Positions 54,907 to 64,000 of a stretch of DNA of 64,000 bases are shown here, piece by piece. Made by a program: the position numbers and the translations under genes. The notes beneath the pieces are model-generated. The model did no database searches. It was given only the letters and a program-made list of their open reading frames with translations, and was not told where the DNA came from. Position 1 is the first letter of the stretch, and every line of letters starts with the position of its first letter. The stretch covers positions 19,730,304 to 19,794,303 of the forward strand of contig OV121090.1 in NCBI GenBank assembly GCA_921293015.1. The letters run 5' to 3'. Source of the DNA: Phorcus lineatus (taxonomy: Eukaryota; Mollusca; Gastropoda; Trochida; Trochidae).

Positions 54907-56100
54907 CTGAAAAAATGTGTTGGAAAATTATAGATGATTCATATAGAGGAGAAATACAATGCAGGAGTGACATAATAAAAAACAGCTTGTCGGCAAGGAT
55001 TTGTAACCATGCATCATTGCATGTACAACAAATTATGAAATAGCTTCAATACTCCAAATGATATCAGTTAATGTAAGATTCAAGAGCAAAACATCAACTT
55101 AATTGCAAAAGAAAATAAGGTATAAAAGCTTAAGTAATTTTTGTTTAAAAAACACTTAGTACTGTAGTAGCCTTATCAAGTGTTCTTCAAAATCTTCAAG
55201 TGAGTTCACACAGGGCTGTTTTCTTGCTGGTTTAAAATAAACACAATCTTAATTCACGAGGAAAATGTCGTTAGTTTCTGGTAAATTTAACATAGTTATT
55301 TATTGGTAATGACTTATTCCGGCAGGGTCAAATTACACTTGAAATTATCACCGATACAAACCTCACCGGTTAGGAGCTCAAGGGCATCGTGGTTACACAA
55401 GTGGGAGGGATATTTCTAAAACTTGAATCGTAAAAGAAAACGAAATAAAACGTTATCTTTAAATGATGAACGTGATTTATTCTATTTTGAATTATTTCAT
55501 ATGTTGATATGACAAATAACAAATACAAATTTCACCTTATAATAAAATTTACAAACGTAACGGAAATATTGATTTTAAATGCAGGTGGTGCATATTTCAG
55601 AAGATTTAAGTTTTTATATTAATCAACCGGAAGTACAGCGCCATCTATAAGCGCCAAGTAAGTGGACTTTTTACAAACATGTGGAAAGCAGAGAAGTGAT
55701 TTAACATAACTAGTGACACTACTTTCTGCAAAGATTTGTTGATATACCTTGCGTAATCCGTCGTATTTGTTGAGGTATGAATTTGAAAAATAACAAGCCT
55801 GAAGAAAAGTTCTGAAACATTTAGCAAACTCCAACGAATAATCTGCTCGAAACTGCATTGCAGGCAAATGTTTGTGACCAAACAGTCAATATGGACAGTT
55901 TGCGAATGTGTCATTCGCATGTTCCTGTATTACTTTATATAAATGTCCATTTGTTGTTTCTTTAAATGAAATATTTAACCATTTTTTGTAGAATTATATT
56001 TAGAATGGTGAAATATGTCATTTATCGGTGAAAATAAAACCCATATTTTCACTAAGTGAAATAAAAATGGTATTCTACTCTGTAAAATGATGCAACAATC
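54907..56100. other. Upstream region of MPV17L2-like gene
   Basis: This holds at least one 5' intron of the minus-strand gene. On the minus strand an ATG at 55858 begins an open stretch (MQFRADYSLEFAKCF) that meets a possible donor (CAAGGTATAT) at about 55755; it might be an upstream exon of this or another gene, but I do not recognise the protein. An ETS-like CCGGAAGT lies at 55627. Confidence 0.35.
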
Positions 56101-56115
56101 ATATGACGTCGTCTG

Positions 56116-56144
56116 TGACGTCATGAAACAATTGAATGACGTCA
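56116..56144. promoter_or_regulatory. Pair of CRE-type palindromes
   Basis: TGACGTCA occurs at 56116-56123 and 56137-56144, with a near match (TGACGTCG) at 56104. This is about 350 bases upstream of the RRM/zinc-finger start codon. A similar cluster at 5253-5303 suggests that the sites belong to a dispersed repeat. Regulatory use is unproven. Confidence 0.4.
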
Positions 56145-56234
56145 TGCAACAGCCGCGCTAGCGAAGCGTTTTAGCTTCTCAATTCATATAGTTAGGGTCA
56201 TTTACGGGGTTTTGAGAAACATAATAAATAGAAC

Positions 56235-56384
56235 ATTTGACATTTCTCGTCGAATACCATGAATATCTCATCTCTGGAAGTAGAAAATCATATATTTACA
56301 CTCGGTGCTACGCCACTCGTGAAAATATAAATTTCTACTTCACTCGATGAGATATCCATGGTATTCGACGAGAAATGTCAAATA
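56235..56384. mobile_element. Foldback element upstream of RRM gene
   Basis: ATTTGACATTTCTCGTCGAA on the left is matched by TTCGACGAGAAATGTCAAAT on the right. Arms of about 38 bases surround about 73 bases. It is non-coding. It lies immediately before the first coding exon of the next gene, within its 5' intron or promoter. Confidence 0.75.
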
Positions 56385-56487
56385 TCCTCTATATACTATT
56401 CCTATACCTTTGTGTTTTTCATCAAGTGCGTACTATATTGTAGTTACCATTGTTCTTTTAACAAATTTCAGATCCGAACAGATTAAA

Positions 56488-59400
56488 ATGATGAGAATGA
56501 GACCGCCTGGTCCTGGAATGGGACCCCGTGGAATGAGACCCCCAGGCCCAGGACCCCGACCAATGGGACCCCCTGGCCCGAGAGGACCCCCTAGACAGGG
56601 CCCACCCGGTCCCCAAGGACCTCCCCGCCCCCCAGGACCACCAGGCCCACCTGGCCCAGGGGGACCTATGCAAGTGAGCAGCAACACTAATGATCCAGCC
56701 TCAGCCAAATCAAGAGTTTTTGTGGGCAACTTGAACACTTTCCATTTAAGCAAAGAAGATGTGGAGCAGATTTTTATGAAGTATGGTTTTGTAACAGGGA
56801 TATCCATGCACAAAGGTTATGCATTTGTACAATTTGGTCGAGAAGTTGAAGCAAGGATAGCAGCTGGTGCTGAAGATGGAAAGAATTATGCTGGACAGGT
56901 TATAGGTTTGTATGTCGAGAACTAAGCACGACTGTGAATGTTTAATTTGTTTTGAAATTGGATTTAGAAACTCTTCTGTTTCATTGCATCAATTGAAATA
57001 TAATTGTTATGAATATGAATTTAATAAATATTTCGTTTTGTGAATGACTGTAAATCTAATATCATTTGCATCTACTTGAGTATTAGATTGCAAATTTGAG
57101 TATCTCATCATTTCTAATCAAGACATTTACATATAGACCGATCCATTAAGCCCCGCCCCTACAGGTTTTCGACCAATCGGCGCGCCGTATTTTTGACCTA
57201 CCTTCCCGCGATCGCTTCCTCGGACATCAACAGGCAACATGGCGGGCTGTCTTTATGACACAGGATTTTCGTCCAGACATTTTACGAAGAAATTGCAGTA
57301 ATATCAAGTCAATATAGTCGATGGCAGTATTAGTAACATTGCAAAAAGGGTCCTATATTTCAGAAAAATACATCGGAGACAGCATATCCGACTCACATCG
57401 GAGATGTATCAATAAAATAATGAGAGGTGAGTGCACCATGCTCGGTTTGTTTACATAAATAAAAGTGTGTTTTGGGGGTTATTTCAAGCTAAATTTTCCA
57501 GTACAGTAAAATAAGTTGAATTAATTTAAAGGTAAGTTTGCCTCAGGCGAGGTGAATAAATAGAATCAAATATTCTTTTTCAAATAATATTTTTCTAAAG
57601 GCTAAGTTGAAATCGATCGATAGAAGGCATTTGTTCCCCGACAGGTTGGGGTGAAACAAATAACACAATAATTATTCTAATCAAACATTAAACAATTTGA
57701 AAGCTAAATAGATGTATGAATTGGAATTTCATAGATTAAAAACTAATTTAATTATATTTTTCCAAGTTTCCATTAGATGTGATACCAATTAATAGAATGT
57801 CAGATTAAATAAAAAATAATCTCATGAAAACATTGATGAAATACTATATTCATGGATTAAACATATATAGGCCTAAAGTCTGTGAAAAGATCATCTCATT
57901 AATAGGACAATTAATTCTAACCTTCAAAAATTCTTGAAAATATAGACATATAATTGATGACATTCTCTTCATGAATATATAATTGTCAAATAAGTTTTCG
58001 ACAAAGGTGAAATAATTTAATGAAAATGATCCTATATAGACACACAATCGTCATGTCTGTATGAAATATTAAAAAACAACCAGCAAGTGGAGCCTTCTAA
58101 CTAATTCTTACAGTTTGTATTGCTAGATCTATAATAATGATAATTTGGTCAGACTATTTATTTTATCTGATTTGATAACACTGACTTTGTCAAAATGTCT
58201 ATCTAATAAGTTTAATCAATTTCTTTTTATGTGAACAATCTAAATAAACATTGCCAGTTTTTAATTTATTTTGAAAGGCTGTTAATTATCACTATCATCA
58301 AACCATACACTCTTTTATTTATGTAATTTTGCAAACCATCAGTTAGAATATTTTCAGGTTTACACCCTTATTGATTGTTAGATGAAAAGAAAAGTCAGTT
58401 GATGCATGAATAAAACACACTCATAAGCTTGTGTTCCTTTTTTCAGAGTCAAGGAGGCAAAGGGTTTTGATAAATCTGCCCATCATTAATAAGTACAGAT
58501 GTAAAAACAGTATGACATGGGCAAATAAAGCAGCATGTAAAATATACCTAATTATTTTTATGATTGAATAATGATACAAGTGAAATCATTGTTTTCTCAT
58601 TCATTAGATAAAATCTTTTAAATACTTCAGCAAAATAGTTTGCAAATTAATCTGATTGTATCTGAGCAGAATAATACAGTCCTATAAATACATTCATAAA
58701 TACATATATTGTGACAACATCTATAATGTACTAATAATTATATAAAGGTACTTATAAGAGTTCATATTTTAGGCATGATTCATTTATTGAATGTAAATTA
58801 TTTCTAATATTTTCTTTTTGCAGAAATGTTTACTGAATTGAATTAATAATTGTTTCTTCATCAAATGATATTATTATAAAAAAGCACATATCACATTCTC
58901 CCTATGAATTGCTATATAGTTAAATATTGATAGTTATCACAAGTTTCATGAGTAAAAACAATTATATCTACTCTAAATACAGGTCATGTCCAGTCACTGG
59001 AGGAATGATTTAGCCAAAAAACAGTTTTAAAATGATTAAAACAGTCGAAATATTACATGATAGAACACTATAAAGGGAGATAACTGACATATGTTACGAT
59101 GTGTCATAAACTTTCCACGGGTTTCAACTCATAGATTCATAAAAGAAGCTTGTTATTTTCACTGATGCTAGATTAATTTTTTAAAAACGACTGTGTTGAA
59201 GGCGAATACAATTTTAGAAAAGATCAGTCTGCGAGATGAAAATCATGTGATCCAGTCCGTACGTGTTGCTATAAATAGGCAGTGCACGCACACATAATGC
59301 ATATGAACCACAGGATTTTACGATTTTTTCAGGGTTTTTTACCAGCAGTTCTCAGAAATGAAAAACACCTGAAACCATCATCAGCAAATTTATTGTTGCT

Positions 59401-62400
59401 CGATTTCACAATTTAATATAAATCAGGGCCCATTGACGCGACAGAGGACCTGTTTTCGCGTGATCAAATATTTTTAAACAGTTATTTTGTTCCAATTTCA
59501 TCAGTTACATTATCAATAGACTATATTTTCAATAATTCAACCGTTTCTGAGACATGACAAAACTCTAATTAGCCGTAGTCGTCGGCAGAATACTCGTACT
59601 CAAAAACACATGTGTCGGACACTTCCGCATGTTTGTCCGAGGTTTGCGGTTGCTAGGGGCGGTCGTTAGGGGGCGGGGCTTAATGGATCGGTCTATTAGT
59701 AGTCAGACCAAATTTATGCTTTAACTGAATACGCGAATGCATTGTGTATATTCAAGATTTGTTGTAATTCCTTTACAAATGCTTTTCTCTACAGCAACAA
59801 ACATAGCTTCGGAACCGAAGGGTAGAGGTATTAAGAAAACTACAACAAATGAAAGGTGTGTTTAGAATTTTTTAATTTAGGGATTGAAGTGACAAGACAT
59901 ATTACAATGGAAGAAGTTATTTTTGCGATTTTGGCTTTGGCTTTTATTGTGTTTTTGTAGTGGTTTTCAACAGCTGTTTTTTTAATTCAAGACCTATAAT
60001 TTAGAATTTTTTTGGTTGATCAGAAACTCAAATGTCCACGCATGAATTGATATCAATCATGTTAATTTATGCAGACGGAACAGCACAAATTCTCAATCCC
60101 CTACAACTCCCACGCCATCAGTGAACTCCAGTATGAAGCGCACCCTGGTGACGTTAGCAGGGGACACCTCTGAACCTCCGGCCAAGAAGCCAGCACCTTC
60201 TTCCAATGCTTCAGAGAACAGAGCCAACAAACTGAAACCCGTCTCATCAATCAACACAGGTACACTGGGTGCATTGTGGCATAGAAAAAATAGAAATTTG
60301 CTGCAAATCACTGAATGTTTTTCAAAGTATTTGCACATATTCTTTGTTAACTCTAGACAGTGCCAACCTGTTCTTCTTTTTGTATTATGTCCCACCAAAT
60401 GAAATTTTGTTGGGGATATAGGAATGACGACCGTACGTCCGTCTGTCCATCCATGCAAACTCTATTCTTGTCCAGAACTCAAAAACTACAAGACCTAGCT
60501 CATTGAAACTTGGTATGTAGTGAATAATTATAATGTTTAGTGGTGCCTTTTTGGGTTTTCAACATCTTCCTACATTTATTTTTGTGCATTTTCATTTAAA
60601 ATGCAACTAAAATTTTATCCAAGGACAAGGGAGGATAACTCTAAAACCTTAAGACCAATTTTATTAAAACTTCCCAGATAGAACAAGTTCATGTGTAGGG
60701 ATTTCAACTATTCTTTCTTTACTTTTTGCCGTTTCCATGGAAACCCAACTTAGACGAAGATTTCTAAACCAGAATTCTGAAACTGTAAGGCAAATGTCAT
60801 TGAAACTTACTATTGGAACAATCACCATGTTTATCAGTGCCTTTGAGTTTTTGACCTCGTCAGAATTTTCCAATGAATCACAATTCACAATACTGTTTCC
60901 AAGGTTGACTCTTAAAACCTCAACATAATAAAAGTAAGGATCTTAGACAATAATCTTCTATAGGATAAATGTATTACAAATGATCTTCTTAGGAAAGTTT
61001 TCAACAAAGAATATGAGTTATTGAGGATTTATGAAAGAATGCAGAACTATTATTTGATATATGTTACACTTCCAAGCTGATCCACGCCTACTTTGTCTAC
61101 TTGTTAGTTTTATTGTCAACCTTTTTTAAGACATTGAAGATCACTTTGGTGTAAGTATCAGACAGGCTTTTCCGAGCTGTTCACTTTATACTACTACTGA
61201 TAGGCAAGCTACTTTCCCCTTAAGTGTGCTTTTTGGGTATGAGGACATCTGTAACCTCAGAAATATTTCTATTTGCATAAACTGTAAATAGTTTTGAAAT
61301 ATGTTGTCATACTAAAGGGAATCTCCTGAAGGCTGAAAAATAAATTGAGTTGTTTGTTGTTAAATCTACTGAAAGCTGGCCTAATGTAAAAAGTGTCTTA
61401 TCTCTCATAAATAACAAGAAAATAGATCTCACTCTGACTTCTAAAGTGTATTAAATGATCTACTCTTCCAGCCGCAACAGACGTATTAATTTGTGGCCGG
61501 TGTAAGCTCCAGTTCAACAGCCTTCACAGTCTAGCACAACACAAGAAGATCCCCTGCCAACTCCGCTTCAGCTGTCAATGTCAGAAGAACCCACCCCCAG
61601 TCTCCGGTGAGGCAATAAATTTGTCATAAAAACTATTTTCTTGGGAAAGGGATAGTACATTCAAACTGTCCAATATCTTTGCAAAGGTTCAAGTGCCTTT
61701 TTTTTTAGAAATAATCATGTGATTTGTTCGAACCTTTTTAACAACTGCATCAATTAATAGTTTCATCAAATATACTTTTGTACCGCATAGAAATTAATTC
61801 AGAGTGGTCAAAAGGTTATTTACCCTCCAGGAGTCTTGATATTATTTTTCCTTCTACACTTCGTATGAACATTGTTTGAATGAGAATCAATTCAAGTTTA
61901 TTCGATTCTTTTGTGTGTGGACCATGTTAATAGGTGATAAGATAAGAGTTGCGTGTTGTCCACACTTCTAATGCCTGATATATTGTCCATGTGGTGCTAA
62001 ACAATGACATTCCCACTTAAGTTGACCATATAACTTTTTGACGTTCCCTCATATTGCTGTTATAACCAGGAGAAGCACTTGCACATGAGTGATTCAAAAT
62101 ATATTTTGATATGTACATGCAAGGAACCATTTTTAATTACCCATATGTGAGACAGAAGTAGTGACCTATTTTCAATATTGGCAATTATGCACATGTCAAT
62201 TTTAGCTAGCAATGAATGTTTAAGTGCAAGGTACCATATTTCGTCACTGTGACATCATATAGCCATTGTTCATGACGTCACTGTAATTGGCTGTCACAAG
62301 AAAAGCAGGCCATTTTCTGGTATTTCCATAAAAATCAAATTAGGTAAAATTTATAATAAGGAAATAATTACCCTCGGAAATGAGTCATAAGAATTTTACG

Positions 62401-62818
62401 AAACCTGTGTAGGGATTGGGAAAGACACCTTTGACAATGGACCACTCTTAGGGCTTTTATTCATTTTCAGAATTTTGAATGGGCCATTCCCCTTAATAGC
62501 AATGGTGAATTTTTAATTTGAATGGGCCATTTTTTCATCCATTGTGCAAGATGGCCCGTGGTCCCTGCCTTTCCCCATACCTGGCCGTGCAAAGTTGGGT
62601 AATACCCTCACTCTAGCTCCAGCAATACAAAAATTTGCACTTGTATAAGTCATATGACACACATCTTCAGGTAATAATCTCTATTGATATCTTGACATTA
62701 CAATGTTGCAGATGAGCCCTCCCACTTAGTCTGTGCAGCGTGTGATGCTGAATTCAACACCTCGTGGTCTCTATTACAACATTGCCAGGAAGAGCACGAT
62801 ATTAAGATTATCAAAACA
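56488..62818 (+). CDS. hnRNPC/RALY-type RRM protein with BCL11-like zinc fingers (partial, continues past window)
   Basis: Five coding exons with GT-AG borders give 302 residues before leaving the window: 56488-56905, 59795-59855, 60075-60259, 61472-61606 and 62712-62818. Reading phase is kept across every junction. Domains in order are a Pro/Gly/Arg-rich leader (1-60), one RRM with RNP2 VFVGNL (77-82) and RNP1 KGYAFVQF (109-116), and the hnRNPC-like end [16 protein letters not shown] Ser/Thr/Pro linker with basic patches follows. Next is a C2HC finger (Cys229, Cys232, His245, Cys250) resembling the N-terminal BCL11 finger, then a C2H2 finger (Cys274, Cys277, His290, His295; [12 protein letters not shown]) resembling BCL11's second. 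An acceptor at 56471 shows a 5' non-coding exon. A nuclear RNA/DNA-binding role is inferred. Exon joins are predicted by eye. Confidence 0.8.
57134..59696. mobile_element. 2.56-kb element with terminal inverted repeats, inside intron 1
   Basis: The left end ATAGACCGATCCATTAAGCC continues through CCGCCCC; the right end is its reverse complement (GCTTAATGGATCGGTCTAT). The terminal repeats are at least 26 bp. GC-rich sub-terminal parts (with ACATGGCGGGC and GGACATCAAC near the left) contrast with an AT-rich interior. No transposase frame is present, so it is a non-autonomous DNA transposon or a large MITE. A clear target duplication was not resolved. Confidence 0.7.
60390..60930. repeat. Probable dispersed intronic repeat
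   Basis: The intron contains CCCACCAAATGAAATTTTGT and then CGTCCGTCTGTCCATCCATG with CTTGTCCAGAACTCAAAAAC, a type of sequence I associate with abundant dispersed repeats in bivalve genomes. The exact family and ends are not resolved. Confidence 0.4.
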
Positions 62819-64000
62819 GTAAGTAGAATGTTTTTAAGAGTCTCATCCTTGAACAAAGTTCCCACTAGCTTTCATTGATATGAGTCGACTAAAATAGTTT
62901 GAAGTCCATAAAATTATTCTCGGTGTGATTAACTCTTTATTTGCTGATGCAGTAATTTTAATCAATAGTAAATGGGAAACTCATCTTTGGCCTGTTGTTC
63001 AGTCTTTTTAAATCCAATCTTGTTCTGAGAAATTAAAGTTTCATGATATGGATTTTTAAAACGGTCCCATTGTGTGTTTCTTCTCCACAAAGGTACTTTA
63101 ACCCAGGCATTAAACAGGCAACCCAGATTGGTTTCAAATGGTTGAATCAGCATGGTTGTTCAGTTTGTTTGATCATTAGCAGTTTTTTTCCAGTTTCTGC
63201 TGCACATTGTAGCTATAACTTTTTTCCAATTTAGCTATAACTTTTTTTCTGCTAAGGCTTTCAGAGCTTTTATACATAGTTTCTTACTTATACTTAGGGG
63301 GAGATTTTTTGACATATTCACATTGAAAGTCAAGGTCAAGGTCATGAATTTATCTTTAAAGTTTTGGTGCTATGAGGCTCTTATTTGGTATATATCATCT
63401 GTGGAAGAGTTTCAAGATTTTTTAAAAGGTTTTCGCTTCAATAAGTCAAAAGTCAATGTCACAAAGAGAAAAATGACTTAGAATGGCTATGCGAAAATGC
63501 TTTATTTAACTATTAACAGTTTTAATCATGATTGTTATACCCAATGAAAAGTGGACATAGATTGTGTGATCTTGGATCTCAAAGGTCCAGGTCACAACTC
63601 ACAAGAAATAGCTTTTTGAGATCTTAAATGAATCATGATGTGATTATTCCCCCTGGGGATTCACTTTCAATGTCAAAGTTCAAGTTAAGATGTTCTGAAA
63701 TCATTAACAAAAAAATTCTAAATCGTTTGAAATCACCCAAATGAAGTCATGCCCAAATGCTACTAATTGTAACAGCAATTTCTTTTTTGCTCAGTTTTCT
63801 TTTGTGCTATATTTAGAAAAAAAAATGCCCATGATATAGTTGTTGTGAAGATGGCAGCACAGGGGAAGGCAGAACCCTAAGTTTTGGGGCAACTCTGCTT
63901 TTGCGTTGTCCCGCAAATGTTCATTTAATTTAGATGCAGACAGCAGACATTTTCATACATATTTTTTTTCATGTTCATACCTAGAAATATGTTTGTTTGA
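62819..64000 (+). other. Intron 5 (partial), no exon seen
   Basis: It begins with a consensus donor GTAAGT. No further zinc-finger exon is visible before the window ends. If the BCL11 likeness holds, later exons with C2H2 pairs would lie to the right. Confidence 0.5.

Noticed and set aside
54887-54973. The earlier in-frame Met (MSLLHCISPLYESS) as start of the MPV17L2-like protein
   Set aside because: A splice acceptor lies between it and the conserved part, and family members begin near MNKIGNGLIQ.

Overview
This window looks like nuclear DNA of a mollusc, most probably a bivalve. The DNA is AT-rich and crowded with small inverted-repeat elements, a tRNA-derived SINE, LINE and DIRS-type fragments and TA microsatellites. 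Genes on the right have introns, and the left 52 kb is an expanded family of innate-immune-like receptors. The species assignment is inference.

Positions 1-52,300 hold a tandem cluster of one receptor family. Each member is encoded in a single large exon and has the same layout: one or two repeats of an N-terminal hydrophobic module, further membrane spans, one Ig domain, a conserved second ectodomain I cannot name, one membrane span, and a cytoplasmic TIR-like domain. I count six intact genes (840-2585, 7917-9818, 14787-16598, 25285-27204, 32280-34199 on the minus strand; 44280-46028 on the plus strand). There are three pseudogenes (about 21450-23239, 35400-40075, 48508-50330) and two stubs (about 12720-13090 and 19490-19720). 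Two tail types exist: one ends in CTHKSK-like residues, the other in SSKAxxLLQY. Shared flanks show that the cluster grew by repeated segmental duplication, with a strand switch between 40 and 44 kb.

The most striking object is at 36738-40020. There the 90-bp unit that encodes one N-terminal membrane module has been amplified into an array, 32 units of it in perfect 90-bp phase, inside a decayed family member. Intact relatives carry only one or two units.

Positions 54131-54886 (minus) encode an MPV17L2-like inner-membrane protein. From 56488 to beyond the window end runs a plus-strand, multi-exon gene that joins a proline/glycine-rich leader and an hnRNPC/RALY-type RRM to two zinc fingers resembling the N-terminal pair of BCL11 proteins. 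Its first intron contains a 2.56-kb element with terminal inverted repeats.

Other elements include a nested palindromic MITE at 2932-3203, foldback elements at 5396-5539, 7056-7178 and 56235-56384, a broken DIRS-like retroelement near 28199-29640, a LINE 3' fragment at 50430-51640, and a field of CCAGTACTGG palindromes at 13744-14085.
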